This document shows, in pieces, positions 17,767 to 27,478 of a DNA stretch of 64,000 nt. This DNA is from Candidatus Calescibacterium sp. Lineage in GTDB: Bacteria > Calescibacteriota > Calescibacteriia > Calescibacteriales > Calescibacteriaceae. How positions within the stretch are numbered: position 1 is the stretch's first letter; every line of letters starts with the position of its first letter. Position numbers and translations under genes: made by a program. The notes under the pieces are model-generated. The model was not told the DNA's origin. It did not search any database and was given only the letters and a program-made list of their open reading frames with translations. The stretch lies in contig JANXBU010000006.1 of assembly GCA_025060505.1 (NCBI GenBank), positions 301 to 64,300 on the forward strand. The letters are read 5' to 3'.

Positions 17767-18888
17767 TCAGATCACATCTTTCTCTCCTCGTGGTACTACA
17801 ATCTCTCCCTGTTGTTCCAATCTTCTTATGATTTTGAGTATTTCCTGTTGAGCTTTTTCAACATCAAGACGTCTGACAGGTGGCATAATTTCAATTTCTT
17901 CCATCATGACCTTTCTTGCTCTTTCGCTCATAGCTCCGAGTATTTTTTGTTTGACTTGTGGTGATGCTCCTTTGAGTGCTTTGAGCAATACTTCCCTGTC
18001 AACTTCTCTCAGGATTAAACCTATATATTTATCGTGTATCTTGACTATGTCATCAAATGTAAACATAAGTTGTCTTATCTGTTCTGCTAATTCTGGGTTT
18101 GTTTTATCTATTTGTTCTACTATGTCTTTTTCAAGACCTGGTGGAGCATTTGCTACTATGTCCGCAAGGGCTCCAACTCCTCCGACTCTTTTTGTGGATC
18201 CTACTGTTCTATATTCTTCATCAAGGAGTATTCCTATTTCGTCAACTACTCCCGGAGCAAGTCTATCAAGGTGAGCCATTCTTTCAAGAACTTCTCCATA
18301 CAGTTCTTTCGGTAGGTAACTCAAAACTTCAACTGCTTTTTTAGGTTCAAGATAAGCCAAAACAACGGCCATGGTTTGTGGGTGTTCCTTTTTTATGAAG
18401 TTTGCAATTGAGAGAGCATCAAGATCGTGAAGAACAGATAAGCTCGCTCCACTTCCACCTGTGTTGAAGAAAATCTTCATTCTTTCCATAATAGCTGATG
18501 CTTTGGCTGGTCCAAAAACAGATGTCAGAATTTTGTGAATATAGTCATATCCTGCTACTGGGATTACATCTTGTCTTGTCATATTTATGAATTCATCAAG
18601 AACTTCCTTGACTTCTTTCTTGGATACAAATTCAAGTTTCAGTAGCTCTTCTGTGACCTTCTGTATTTCTTCTTCTGTAAGACTTTTGAGTATTTCTGCA
18701 ACTTTGTCTTCACCAAGAACTCTCATAAGTATTGCTACTTTTCTTGGACCACTTCTTCTTGGCTTCTTTTCTTCTTTTGGTTCTTGCTGTTTCTTTTCCG
18801 GAGCTTTGGTTTCCTGTACTGGTGCTTGTTCGGTTTTTGTTACTTCCTTTTTTTCCTGTTTCAAATCTTTTGGCTGTGGTCTAAACAT
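17767..18888 (-). CDS. fliG: Flagellar motor switch protein FliG
   Basis: 373 residues. Residues from about 47 on match FliG: RKVAILMRVLGEDKVAEIL at the start, the EHPQT-type motif KKEHPQTMAVVLAYL in the middle domain, and the C-terminal torque-helix region TFDDIVKIHDKYIGLILREV. FliG sits in the C ring and couples stator torque to rotor rotation. The first 46 residues form an extra Lys/Glu/Pro/Gln-rich tail not found in typical FliG (about 335 residues). Apart from fliH 9 kb away, no other flagellar gene is in the window. A TAAAAT box lies 7 nt before the start. Confidence 0.93.
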   Translation of the reverse strand: MFRPQPKDLKQEKKEVTKTEQAPVQETKAPEKKQQEPKEEKKPRRSGPRKVAILMRVLGEDKVAEILKSLTEEEIQKVTEELLKLEFVSKKEVKEVLDEFINMTRQDVIPVAGYDYIHKILTSVFGPAKASAIMERMKIFFNTGGSGASLSVLHDLDALSIANFIKKEHPQTMAVVLAYLEPKKAVEVLSYLPKELYGEVLERMAHLDRLAPGVVDEIGILLDEEYRTVGSTKRVGGVGALADIVANAPPGLEKDIVEQIDKTNPELAEQIRQLMFTFDDIVKIHDKYIGLILREVDREVLLKALKGASPQVKQKILGAMSERARKVMMEEIEIMPPVRRLDVEKAQQEILKIIRRLEQQGEIVVPRGEKDVI

Positions 18889-18895
18889 ACAAATA

Positions 18896-18901
18896 ATTTT
18901 A
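18896..18901 (-). promoter_or_regulatory. -10-like box of fliG
   Basis: On the minus strand TAAAAT is separated by 7 nt from the fliG ATG at 18888. This arrangement suggests a leaderless mRNA. Confidence 0.4.
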
Positions 18902-19014
18902 ATTATTTTTACATATATCTTTTTATATCTTAAATTCTTTTTATTTTGTTCTATTGTTGTTCTATTATCTTTGTATTTATATGTTGTTTTGTATTGTTCT
19001 TATATTTTGAGCTT

Positions 19015-19710
19015 TTATTGTTTCTGGTCTTCGCCATGGTTCTGAGATTTTTCATTCTCTTGCTGGGATTTTACTTCCTTTTCAATTACTCTTACGGATT
19101 CAACTATTGGTGCAGAGTATATTCCCATGGATACCATAAACTTCATAAAGTCATCTAAGGAAGCTTTCAGGTTTGCTACATCTTTTTTTGGCAAAATGAA
19201 AACAAAACCCGTTGTAGGATTGGGAGTCGAAGGTAGCAGAAAAACAGAATAATCTTTATCTGATGTAAGTTCCAATCCTGGTAGGTATCCGTTGTTTAAT
19301 TTTATAGCTGTTGGTCTTCCGAATCTTCCGTTTGATTTCTGAACCATTTCTGTTATGTTTTTCAGCGCTGAGTAGATTGATTTGGCTATTGGAATTTTTG
19401 ATACTGTGTTTTCAAAGGCTTGAATTAAAAAACTTGCAAGATATGTTCTTGCTAGAACTCCGGTAGCAAGCACCATTAAAAACAGAGTTATAAATCCAAG
19501 TCCGGGTATGTGTATTCCCAGTATCTTATCATATATTCCGCTCAGTATTCCATCAAGGAATCCAAAAATTATTATCAGAACATAAATGGTTCCGAATACT
19601 GGTCCAAAGAATATAAGACCTACGATGAAGTTCTCTTTTACAAATTTTTTTGTGTTCTCTAAGATGTTTTTGATTCTTTTGTTTTTCTCTTTTGTTTGTT
19701 TTACTTCCAT
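19015..19710 (-). CDS. DUF502 family inner-membrane protein
   Basis: 231 residues. Two membrane segments (about 28-55 and 68-92) are followed by a soluble domain with the family stretches LIQAFENTVSKIPIAKSIY and FGRPTAIKLNNGYLPGLELT. PTTGFVFILPKKDV matches the conserved PTTG/P segment of DUF502. The function of the family is unknown; it is widespread in bacteria with an outer membrane. The gene begins 9 nt after the stop of the carbonic anhydrase-like gene and is probably cotranscribed with it. The polar, Gln/Lys-rich C-terminal tail is poorly conserved. Confidence 0.85.
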   Translation of the reverse strand: MEVKQTKEKNKRIKNILENTKKFVKENFIVGLIFFGPVFGTIYVLIIIFGFLDGILSGIYDKILGIHIPGLGFITLFLMVLATGVLARTYLASFLIQAFENTVSKIPIAKSIYSALKNITEMVQKSNGRFGRPTAIKLNNGYLPGLELTSDKDYSVFLLPSTPNPTTGFVFILPKKDVANLKASLDDFMKFMVSMGIYSAPIVESVRVIEKEVKSQQENEKSQNHGEDQKQ

Positions 19711-19719
19711 AAGTATTTT

Positions 19720-20268
19720 TTAAGTATTTTTGAACTCTTTTGAAGATTTACGATGTAGTTTTGCAAGTTCAATATATCTTTGAGCGGAGACTTTCAGCGA
19801 GATGATTTCTTTTTCCGTCAGATCTCTTTTAACTTTTGCTGGAATACCTATTGCTAGTGTGCCGGGAGGTATTTTTGTGTTCTCAGTCACCAGAGCTCCG
19901 GCTCCTACTATTGAAAATGGTCCGATTTCGGCTCCGTTCATGACTATCGAACCTATACCTATGAGAGAATAATCTTTTATAACGCATCCGTGTACCATTG
20001 CCTTGTGTCCAATTGTTACAAAATCTCCTATGACTGTTGGATAAGATGCTGTTTCAACATGAATAACTGTTCCATCTTGTATGTTTGTTCCTTCACCTAT
20101 TTCAACCCAGTTCACATCTGCTCTTATTACCACATTATACCATACGGAGCTTAATCTTCCAATACGAACATCTCCAATCAAAGTTGCGTTTGGAGCAACA
20201 AATACTTCATCTTTTGTTCGAGGTGAAAGTAGAGTGTTTTTTGTTGTTAAATAAATTAATCCCATCAT
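19720..20268 (-). CDS. Gamma-class carbonic anhydrase family protein
   Basis: 182 residues of left-handed beta-helix hexapeptide repeats, such as VRIGRLSSVWYNVVIRAD and ITIGENTNIQDGT-like turns. The three zinc/iron histidines of the YrdA/CaiE group are visible: one in GTVIHVETAS and two in TIGHKAMVHGC. Many such proteins bind metal, but only some show carbonic anhydrase activity, so the enzymatic role is an inference from the family. The C-terminal helix (EIISLKVSAQRYIELAKLHR) is also typical. Two ATGs are adjacent at the start. It is upstream of the DUF502 gene. Confidence 0.85.
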   Translation of the reverse strand: MMGLIYLTTKNTLLSPRTKDEVFVAPNATLIGDVRIGRLSSVWYNVVIRADVNWVEIGEGTNIQDGTVIHVETASYPTVIGDFVTIGHKAMVHGCVIKDYSLIGIGSIVMNGAEIGPFSIVGAGALVTENTKIPPGTLAIGIPAKVKRDLTEKEIISLKVSAQRYIELAKLHRKSSKEFKNT

Positions 20269-20366
20269 ATTCTGATTTGTTTATTTTTCTATCTACACTG
20301 CGTATTCCAGAAATATTTTTGTTTTGTATTTTGCTTTGTAATTGATAATTTTTAGAAAAAGATTCG

Positions 20367-20372
20367 TATAAT
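20367..20372 (+). promoter_or_regulatory. -10 box, likely leaderless promoter
   Basis: A perfect TATAAT 9 nt before the ATG at 20382. A TTGATA at 20342-20347 could be the -35, with a long 19-nt spacer. Confidence 0.5.
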
Positions 20373-20381
20373 TCTTTTAAT

Positions 20382-21329
20382 ATGATAATACTAGCAGGTG
20401 GAACAGGGCTGATAGGGACAAACCTTCTGAGATCACTTGGAGATAAGGATGTGATAGTTATCACCAGAAATAAGAAGTCTGCAAAGGCTAAACTTGGTGG
20501 TATGAAAAATATTTTGTTCCTTGAATGGAATGAGATTTTCGAAGAGAAATGGATAGAAAAACTTAGGGTAGAGAGCGAAAGGATTGTAGTAAATCTTGCA
20601 GGAGAGAACATAGGGAGAGTATGGACAAAAACAGCGAAAAAGGAGATAATGGAAAGTCGTCTGAACTCCACCAGAACTGCTGTTAGACTTGCTGAAAGGA
20701 TAGAAGCTCAAAAGCTCATAAATGCTTCCGCAACAGGATTTTACGGAGATACAGGAGATGAAGAAAAAAATGAAAAAGCATCTGCTGGAAACTCCTTCCT
20801 TTCAAATGTGTGTTATATGTGGGAAGATGAAGCTAAGAAGGTCAAAAAATCAAAACTGTTTATTCTGAGAATAGGAATAGTTCTCGACAGAAAAGCAAAA
20901 ATAGTAAGCTCTTCGATAACCCCTTTATTTATTGTAAATCCGTTTGGAAGAGGAGAAAACTATATTTCTTGGATACACATTAAAGACTTATCAAAAATTA
21001 TAAGAAGTATAATTGATGGAAAATTTGAGACAAATGGAAAATTTCCAGAAGAGAGAAAAAGAAAACCTGTTGAAGATTCAGCTGTGATAATAAACTGTGT
21101 TTCACCAAATCCTGTAAAGACCAAAGATTTTATACGAACAATTGCGGAAATCAAAAAAAGAAAAATAGTGAACATACCACAGATATTTTTTGAAATTCTG
21201 TTCGGTAAAGATTTTGTTCAGGAAACGCTTAGGGTAAGCCAAAGAATAAGACCATCTTTCCTTATAGAAAATGGATTTGAATTTGATTTTCCAGATATAA
21301 GAACTGCTCTTAAAGATATACTTGGGTAA
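20382..21329 (+). CDS. TIGR01777/SDR39U1-type epimerase-like protein (YfcH family)
   Basis: 315 residues. The N-terminal LAGGTGLIGTNLL is the NAD(P)-binding glycine motif, followed by LAGENIGRVWTKTAKKEIMESR and INASATGFYGDTGDE, which are hallmarks of the YfcH/SDR39U1 family. The C-terminal part has the DUF1731-like segment VSQRIRPSFLIENGFEFDFPDI. These proteins are probable NADP(H)-binding oxidoreductases; no reaction has been firmly assigned. It stands alone between divergent and convergent neighbours. Confidence 0.85.
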   Translation: MIILAGGTGLIGTNLLRSLGDKDVIVITRNKKSAKAKLGGMKNILFLEWNEIFEEKWIEKLRVESERIVVNLAGENIGRVWTKTAKKEIMESRLNSTRTAVRLAERIEAQKLINASATGFYGDTGDEEKNEKASAGNSFLSNVCYMWEDEAKKVKKSKLFILRIGIVLDRKAKIVSSSITPLFIVNPFGRGENYISWIHIKDLSKIIRSIIDGKFETNGKFPEERKRKPVEDSAVIINCVSPNPVKTKDFIRTIAEIKKRKIVNIPQIFFEILFGKDFVQETLRVSQRIRPSFLIENGFEFDFPDIRTALKDILG

Positions 21330-21408
21330 CTATTTCTTAGTTCTGGTTAGCGCAATAATTCTGATTTTTCGCTGTATCTTTGGAAGTTTTGAAGCGATTT
21401 GAAATAAA

Positions 21409-22575
21409 CTAATCTTTTCTTAACAGGAATCTTATTCCCATTGTCCTTATGAATCCTTCTGCCCAACTGCTTATATCTCCACCTGTTTCAAAACTTACTA
21501 TATCTTTTCTGTATAGGGAGTAAGGAGAATATCTTGAGAGTATTCTGATGTTTCCTTTATACAGGAAGAGCTTTATTTTACCGGAGATTTTCTCCGAAAT
21601 TTTATCGAAGAATGTTTGCATAATTTCTCTTTCATCAGAAAACCAAAGTCCTTTGTAAACGAGCTCTGAGTAAATTGGAGATAAAACATTCATCAATTTT
21701 CTCACGTTCCCGTCAACCGTTATGGACTCAAGATTTTTTTTGGCAAATAATATTATTTCAAATCCTGGGGTTTCATATATTCCTCTTGATTTGACACCGT
21801 TTGCTCTTGTTTCAACTATGTCTCTTATTCCTATTCCGTTTCTTCCTCCTATCTGGTTCAATGTTGAAAGAATCTTAGCAGGTGAAAGTTTTTCTCCATT
21901 AACAGCTATTGGCTCACCGTTTTCAAATTCTATTTCCACTTCTTCACCTTTTTCGTTTGCTTTCTCTGGTGGTAAAACTTTTTTAAATATTTCTGTTGGA
22001 TAAGGTTTTTGTATATCTTCTATTATTCCTCCTTCAAAACTTGTATGCATGAGATTTTCATCTACGCTGTACTGTTTTTCTTCGTAACTTATGTCAAATC
22101 CGTTGCTTTTCAGGTAATTTACAAGGTCTTTTCTTGATCTGAATTCCCATTCTCTCCAAGGTGCAAGGATTTTGAGGTGGGGGGCCAGTTTCATGTATGC
22201 GAGCTCAAATCTTATCTGATCGTTTCCTTTGCCAGTTGCTCCGTGAGCTACTGCATCTGCTTTGTATTTCAAAGCTATCTCAACCTGTCGTTTTGCTATA
22301 ACGGGTCTTGCTATTGAAGTGCCAAGAAGGTATCCTTCGTATTCTGCATTTGCTTTGAGCATTTTGAAAACATAGTTTTTTGCGAATTCCTCTCGCAGGT
22401 CATCTACTATAACATCGCTTGCACCAAATTCCAGAGCTCTCTTTTTTACAGTTTCAAAATCCTCTTCCTGACCTATATCAGCACAAAATGCAATAACATC
22501 GAAGCCCTTTTGTTTAAGGTAAACCAATACCGCAGATGTATCAAGACCACCTGAGTAAGCAAGAACGACTTTCAT
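21409..22575 (-). CDS. argG: Argininosuccinate synthase
   Basis: About 388 residues from the ATG at 22575 (MKVVLAYSGGLDTS). The frame is open further, to a TTG at 22584 within the ribBA stop region, but the ATG places the ATP pyrophosphatase loop AYSGGLDTS at the usual position. AHGATGKGNDQIRFEL and the citrulline/aspartate-binding segments (SYEEKQYSVDENLMHTSFEG) match. It joins citrulline and aspartate with ATP in arginine synthesis in the cytoplasm. It follows ribBA by 5 nt and is almost certainly cotranscribed with it, an unusual pairing. Confidence 0.93.
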   Translation of the reverse strand: MKVVLAYSGGLDTSAVLVYLKQKGFDVIAFCADIGQEEDFETVKKRALEFGASDVIVDDLREEFAKNYVFKMLKANAEYEGYLLGTSIARPVIAKRQVEIALKYKADAVAHGATGKGNDQIRFELAYMKLAPHLKILAPWREWEFRSRKDLVNYLKSNGFDISYEEKQYSVDENLMHTSFEGGIIEDIQKPYPTEIFKKVLPPEKANEKGEEVEIEFENGEPIAVNGEKLSPAKILSTLNQIGGRNGIGIRDIVETRANGVKSRGIYETPGFEIILFAKKNLESITVDGNVRKLMNVLSPIYSELVYKGLWFSDEREIMQTFFDKISEKISGKIKLFLYKGNIRILSRYSPYSLYRKDIVSFETGGDISSWAEGFIRTMGIRFLLRKD

Positions 22576-22580
22576 AGGTT

Positions 22581-23801
22581 TCAAAATATGTGTCCGAGTT
22601 TCTCTTTTTTGGTTTTCAGATATCTTTCGTTTTCCGGATTAGGTTTTGTAGCTATTGGAACAATTTCTACAACTTCAAGACCGTATCCTTTAAGTCCGAC
22701 AATTTTTCTTGGATTGTTAGTCATCAGTTTCATTTTTCCAACGCCGAGTGCTCTTAATATCTGAGCTCCTATTCCATATTCTCTGAGATCCGGAGCGTAT
22801 CCTAATTTTTCGTTAGCTTCAACTGTGTCAAGACCCTGATCTTGGAGATTGTAAGCTTCAAGTTTTTTGATAAGTCCAATACCTCTTCCTTCATGAACTC
22901 TTTCCATGCTCTCTTTTCTCATATATACAATAACTCCTTTTCCTTCTTCAGATATTTTCTTCATGGCTGTTTTCAGTTGAATTCCACAGTCACATCTTAG
23001 AGAGCCGAAAACATCACCGGTCAGACATTCTGAATGAACTCTGACAGGTATGGGTTCGTCTGGTTTTATTTCTCCCATAACAATAGATACATTTTGGGTT
23101 CCATCTAAAATATTTTGCCAAACTTGTATTTTGAACTGACCGAATTCGGTTGGGAGTCTTGATTCAACCATTTTTCTTACAAGTGTTTCACTTTTGAGCC
23201 TGTGTTTTATTATATCTTCTATTTTGAAGATTTTGAGTCCAAATTTCTTTGCGATTTGAATAAGGTCTGGGAGCCGAGCCATAGTTCCGTCATCTTTTAT
23301 TATCTCGCATATAACGGCAGCTGTATTGAGTCCGGCCAGTTTGCAAAGATCTGTTGAACCTTCCGTGTGGCCAGCTCTAACAAGAACTCCTCCGGATTTT
23401 GCGACTATTGGAAAAACATGTCCGGGTTTTACGAAATCAGATGGAGTAGAGTTTGGGTCTGCAATTTTTTTTACCGTTATAGCTCTATCGTACGCCGAGA
23501 TACCTGTTGAGACACCATTTTTTGCATCAACTGAGATTGTAAAAGCTGTTCCGTGCAGAGCATTGTTGTGCATTACCATAGGTCCGAGTTCCAGTCTTTT
23601 TGCTATGTCTTCGGTTATTGCTACGCACAGGAGACCACGAGCTTCTTTTATTATGAAATTTATTTTCTCCGGAGTGGCGAACTCAGCTGCCAGAACCATA
23701 TCTCCTTCGTTCTCTCTGCTCTCATCATCAACGAGTATTATTATCTCTCCTTTTCTGAGAAGATCCAGTGCCTCATGAATATCTCCAAAGACCCCGGACA
23801 T
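22581..23801 (-). CDS. ribBA: Bifunctional DHBP synthase / GTP cyclohydrolase II
   Basis: 406 residues with two domains. RibB (about 1-200) has [10 protein letters not shown] and [11 protein letters not shown] and makes 3,4-dihydroxy-2-butanone 4-phosphate from ribulose 5-phosphate. RibA (about 205-406) has the zinc-site motif [15 protein letters not shown] and [18 protein letters not shown], and opens GTP in the first committed step of riboflavin synthesis. Both active sites look intact. Its TGA is 5 nt from the argG start. A TATTAT box is 7 nt before the start. Confidence 0.95.
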   Translation of the reverse strand: MSGVFGDIHEALDLLRKGEIIILVDDESRENEGDMVLAAEFATPEKINFIIKEARGLLCVAITEDIAKRLELGPMVMHNNALHGTAFTISVDAKNGVSTGISAYDRAITVKKIADPNSTPSDFVKPGHVFPIVAKSGGVLVRAGHTEGSTDLCKLAGLNTAAVICEIIKDDGTMARLPDLIQIAKKFGLKIFKIEDIIKHRLKSETLVRKMVESRLPTEFGQFKIQVWQNILDGTQNVSIVMGEIKPDEPIPVRVHSECLTGDVFGSLRCDCGIQLKTAMKKISEEGKGVIVYMRKESMERVHEGRGIGLIKKLEAYNLQDQGLDTVEANEKLGYAPDLREYGIGAQILRALGVGKMKLMTNNPRKIVGLKGYGLEVVEIVPIATKPNPENERYLKTKKEKLGHIF

Positions 23802-23808
23802 AAATTAT

Positions 23809-23814
23809 ATAATA
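23809..23814 (-). promoter_or_regulatory. -10 box of ribBA-argG, likely leaderless
   Basis: On the minus strand TATTAT ends 7 nt before the ribBA ATG, overlapping a TATAAT closer still (23804-23809). There is no leader long enough for an FMN riboswitch. Confidence 0.5.
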
Positions 23815-23994
23815 AAAACAGAGTCCTTGACTGAAACTTTTTCCTGTTAAATCTTGATTGTGTTTTTGTTATTTCATGCTCAATAGATCTTTCAAACATG
23901 TTGTAAAGATATATAGACCATAAACTGTAAGAACACTTGAAATTTTACTCGCTATTTTATCTTTCCGAACTCGGGTTAGAAATTTTTTTACATT

Positions 23995-25152
23995 TTAACC
24001 TTTTGTTTTATCTTTCCTTGTCATTATTTTAGATAGATACTTTGAAAGTGCCGGGGCATACACAAAACTTATCACACCAAATATTGAAGAAATTATCACA
24101 GCTATTGGAACAACAGTTTTTGATTTTGCGCTGATGCTGGAAATAACCAAAGAAAACTCTCCTCTTTGCAGCATAGAAAATGCGGAACGGTAAGATGGTG
24201 TTTTTGAACGTATTGTATATACTGAACTGAGATACGTTGAAATAAATTTTGTTATAAGAGCTACAAAAGTTAGAGATATTATCAGAAGGATATCTTTTGT
24301 GCTTAGTTTTAAATCCATATCAAATGTAAAAAAGAAGAAAAAAAGTCCAGCGGAAAATTCTTTTAGACCATAAAGGTGTTTCTGTATGGAATTGTATATT
24401 TCTGATTTCTCTGGAACAAGACAGCCCAAAAGAAAAGCTATGAGTATATCTGAAATACCAAATCTCGCAAGAATGTCAGATGGAGCTAGAACCAAACCTA
24501 GAACTAAAAAGGCTAATACTTCTTCACTTATTATCTCCGGGAGTTTTGTAAATATCCTTTCGGCTGGTTTTCTCAAAAGAAAAAACAGAAGAAAAAAAAT
24601 CAGGAACACTAAAAATCCATTTAAGATTTTTATTAAATCTATTTTTTCGCCGGTAGAGATAGGAAAAAGGAACGAAATCAAAGCTATTGAAACGATGTCT
24701 TCAATTATCAGAATTCCGAGAATAACATCTGTTTCTGCGAAAGGAACTCTTTTGTAATCGCTTATGAGCTTTATAGTAATTGCAGTGCTTGAAGGATAAA
24801 GCGCAGCAGAAACTACCAGAGAAAAAATCAAGTCTTTGGTTATCAAATAGGAAACTAAAAGTATTCCGAAAAAATTGAAAAGAAAATCTATCACACCTGC
24901 AACGAATATTCTGCGCATCATATTGAAAAGCCTTTCAAAGGAAAAATCAAGTCCAAGAAAGAAAAAGAGCAAGGTTAGAGCCATTGTTTCAAGAATTTTC
25001 ACTTCATTGGCTATATCGGCTGGAAATATGAATTTACCAATCAAACCCCCCAGAAGGAGTGAAAGCAAATGTGGTATCTTTAGTTTCTTAGATACAGCAG
25101 ATATTCCAAATATGAAAATAAAAAGTAGCCCGATCTCTGTGATTTTACCCAT
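23995..25152 (-). CDS. khtU: CPA2-type cation/proton antiporter, KhtU-like
   Basis: A 385-residue membrane protein with twelve or so hydrophobic segments and the layout of CPA2 (Kef/NapA) antiporters. The stretch FFLGLDFSFERLF near residue 65 and ILGILIIEDIVSIALI near 145 match the family's helix 3 and the Asp-containing ion-binding helix (Asp in IIEDIV). FSMLQRGEFSLVISS near 330 is also conserved. It lacks the long C-terminal RCK domain of KefB; its regulator is the separate upstream gene, in the KhtTU arrangement known from Bacillus. It probably exports K+ in exchange for H+. Its start overlaps the khtT stop (TAATG). Confidence 0.75.
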   Translation of the reverse strand: MGKITEIGLLFIFIFGISAVSKKLKIPHLLSLLLGGLIGKFIFPADIANEVKILETMALTLLFFFLGLDFSFERLFNMMRRIFVAGVIDFLFNFFGILLVSYLITKDLIFSLVVSAALYPSSTAITIKLISDYKRVPFAETDVILGILIIEDIVSIALISFLFPISTGEKIDLIKILNGFLVFLIFFLLFFLLRKPAERIFTKLPEIISEEVLAFLVLGLVLAPSDILARFGISDILIAFLLGCLVPEKSEIYNSIQKHLYGLKEFSAGLFFFFFTFDMDLKLSTKDILLIISLTFVALITKFISTYLSSVYTIRSKTPSYRSAFSMLQRGEFSLVISSISAKSKTVVPIAVIISSIFGVISFVYAPALSKYLSKIMTRKDKTKG

Positions 25153-25667
25153 TATTTTATCTTGTATGTTTCTTGAAAGTTCCTCAGCTGATTTCTTGTT
25201 CCGACGACTATAAGTTTGTCTCCATCAAGTATTTTTTCTGTGTAAGGGTCTGGACTTGGAATTATCTTTCCAGAGCGGTCTATTGCTATTACGGAAACGC
25301 CTGTTTTCTTTCTTATCTGAAGTTCTGCTATTGTTTTGTTTGCAATTTGCGAGTCTTTTTCAACCTTTATCCAGTCCATAACAACCTCCTTTAAAACAAG
25401 TTCTATTTTTTCCGGTTTCACTGGTTCATACACAGCTCCAGCTAGTATCAACCCAAGATCTTTTGATTCATCCTCGGATAGTTCTATAGAGAAGGAGCAG
25501 GTTTCGTTTTCTCTCTCTCCGCTCATAACATAGATTTCTCTTTTTCCTGTATTCAGTATTACGACTACAAGAGAACCTCTATCTCCAAGATCTAGTGTAT
25601 ATTTTTTACCTATACCGGGTAGATCTGTTTCTAATATTTTTCTACTCACATCCTTTATTTTTAACAA
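25152..25667 (-). CDS. khtT: Antiporter regulatory subunit with TrkA-C (RCK_C) domain, KhtT-like
   Basis: 171 residues. The N-terminus carries DLPGIGKKYTLDL, which resembles the conserved LPGIG start of KhtT. The C-terminal half (about 95-171) is a TrkA-C/RCK_C domain: IANKTIAELQIRKKTGVSVIAI, then GDKLIVVGTRNQLRNF. KhtT is a cytoplasmic subunit that gates KhtU in response to nucleotides and pH; here that role is inferred from the pairing. The start is a TTG at 25667, which a TAATAT box precedes by 5 nt. The stop and the khtU start share one base. Confidence 0.75.
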   Translation of the reverse strand: MLKIKDVSRKILETDLPGIGKKYTLDLGDRGSLVVVILNTGKREIYVMSGERENETCSFSIELSEDESKDLGLILAGAVYEPVKPEKIELVLKEVVMDWIKVEKDSQIANKTIAELQIRKKTGVSVIAIDRSGKIIPSPDPYTEKILDGDKLIVVGTRNQLRNFQETYKIK

Positions 25668-25727
25668 GGATGATATTACTTTCTGGAATACGGTAATTTA
25701 TCTTTGCCCTTACTAATTTTCCTATTT

Positions 25728-27314
25728 ATGTCAGATAAAGTCTATATATATGATACTACTTTGAGAGATGGAGCTCAGGGACTGGGTTCATCTTGGACTC
25801 TTGAAGATAAGATAAGAATAACGAATCTTCTTGACGATTTCGGAATAGATTATATAGAAGGTGGATGGCCTGGTTCAAACCCAAAAGACAAAGAGTATTT
25901 CGAAAATATGAAAAAGGTCAAGCTCAAAAACTCAAAGCTTGTAGCTTTTGGATCAACTACAAAAGCCGAAAAGAGACCAGAGAATGATCAGCAGGTAGTA
26001 GAGCTTGTGAAAGCTGAGACCCCCACGGTGACAATATACGGAAAAAGCTGGGACTTACATGTTGAAAAAGTTTTGAGGACAACTCTGAAAGAAAACCTCA
26101 GAATGATAAAGGAGACAGTTCAGTTCTTGAAAAAGGAGGGCAGAGAAGTGATTTTTGATGCTGAGCATTTTTTTGATGGAGCAAAGGCCAACAAAGATTA
26201 TGCTTTCTCCTGTATAGAAAGTGCTATCGAAGGTGGAGCAGACTGGATAGTTCTTTGCGATACAAACGGTGGCTCTTTGCCCAACTTTATATCACAGACT
26301 GTGATGGAAATTATACAAAAATTCGGAAAGATAAAGCTTGGCATTCATCTTCACAACGATCTTGACCTTGCAGTTGCGAACTCAATTACAGCAGTTATTG
26401 CTGGTGTCAGACAAGTTCAGGGGACAATAAATGGACTTGGTGAAAGATGCGGGAACGCAAATCTAACATCTATAATTCCAATACTGAAACTCAAACTCGG
26501 TTTTGAACTTTCGCAAGATATATCAAAGCTCAAACATGTTGCAGATGTTATATGGGAGCTCTCAAACATATCGCCTCCCAGAAATCAGCCATTTGTTGGC
26601 GAATCCGCGTTTGCTCACAAGGGGGGCGTTCATATAGACGCTATTGTGAAGGATATGGCATCGTACGAACATATGAATCCAGAGGTTGTTGGAAACAAAA
26701 GAAAAATCGTAATATCAGACCTTGCTGGAAAAACAGCTATAAAAATCAGACTTGAAGAGCTCGGGCTGGAAGCAGATGAGAAGACCGTAAAATCTATACT
26801 TGATAGAATAAAGGAACTTGAAAAGGATGGGTATGACTTTGAAGTAGCAGATGCTTCCCTCGATCTTTTGATTCTAGAGGAGATGAAAAGAAGGCCTAAA
26901 TTTTTTGATGTTGAAGGATTCACTGTATCAATATACCGATCAAAGGATGACGATACTCACTGTTTGGCTACCGTGAAACTCAAGGTAAATGGAGTCTCTG
27001 AGCACACTGCATCCGATGGAAACGGTCCAGTTAATGCTCTCGACAAGGCTCTAAGGAAGGCTCTTGAAAGATTTTTCCCAGAGCTCAAGGAGATGGAACT
27101 CTCTGACTTCAAAGTAAGAGTTGTCTCGGGGTCACAGGGAACCGGCGCCAAAGTAAGAGTATTTATAGAATCAAGAGATAAAGACTCAAGGTGGGGTTCT
27201 GTTGGTGTTTCAGAAAATATAATTCTTGCATCATGGAAGGCTCTTGTTGATTCCATAGAATACAAACTTGCAAAAGAAAGAAATCAAATGGTAATAAGGA
27301 AAAGCCGCGGGTAA
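25728..27314 (+). CDS. cimA: (R)-citramalate synthase
   Basis: About 528 residues from the ATG at 25728; an upstream in-frame TTG at 25704 is less likely. It begins VYIYDTTLRDGAQGLGSSW, which carries the metal-binding Asp of the DRE-TIM superfamily, and has GIHLHNDLDLAVANS with the His pair. Residues about 400-528 form the LeuA-type allosteric domain. The extended length and GGWPGSNPKD identify citramalate synthase rather than isopropylmalate synthase. It joins pyruvate and acetyl-CoA to make citramalate, the threonine-independent route to isoleucine. It is monocistronic. The ilvH gene at 55442 belongs to the same pathway. Confidence 0.9.
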   Translation: MSDKVYIYDTTLRDGAQGLGSSWTLEDKIRITNLLDDFGIDYIEGGWPGSNPKDKEYFENMKKVKLKNSKLVAFGSTTKAEKRPENDQQVVELVKAETPTVTIYGKSWDLHVEKVLRTTLKENLRMIKETVQFLKKEGREVIFDAEHFFDGAKANKDYAFSCIESAIEGGADWIVLCDTNGGSLPNFISQTVMEIIQKFGKIKLGIHLHNDLDLAVANSITAVIAGVRQVQGTINGLGERCGNANLTSIIPILKLKLGFELSQDISKLKHVADVIWELSNISPPRNQPFVGESAFAHKGGVHIDAIVKDMASYEHMNPEVVGNKRKIVISDLAGKTAIKIRLEELGLEADEKTVKSILDRIKELEKDGYDFEVADASLDLLILEEMKRRPKFFDVEGFTVSIYRSKDDDTHCLATVKLKVNGVSEHTASDGNGPVNALDKALRKALERFFPELKEMELSDFKVRVVSGSQGTGAKVRVFIESRDKDSRWGSVGVSENIILASWKALVDSIEYKLAKERNQMVIRKSRG

Positions 27315-27423
27315 ATATTCAAAAAAATCAAGCAGGTTATATTGTACTGTTGAGTCTGTGAGGTGTTGCTATGACCATTCAGTTCCAAATTGAGGATATT
27401 TTTGACTGTATCTTACAATCTTT

Positions 27424-27437
27424 TTCAAAGCTTTGAA
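27424..27437. repeat. 14-bp palindrome
   Basis: TTCAAAGCTTTGAA is a perfect palindrome in the gap between the convergent cimA and fliH genes. It has no loop and no adjacent T tract beyond the five Ts on its left. It could be part of a bidirectional transcript end or a protein site. Confidence 0.25.
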
Positions 27438-27478
27438 GCTTGTGATGATCTTAAAGATGGTGGATTAGAAAAATGTTC

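Noticed and set aside
23802-23994. An FMN riboswitch before ribBA.
   Set aside because: The -10 box lies within 7 nt of the start, leaving no leader, and no RFN-like sequence was seen.
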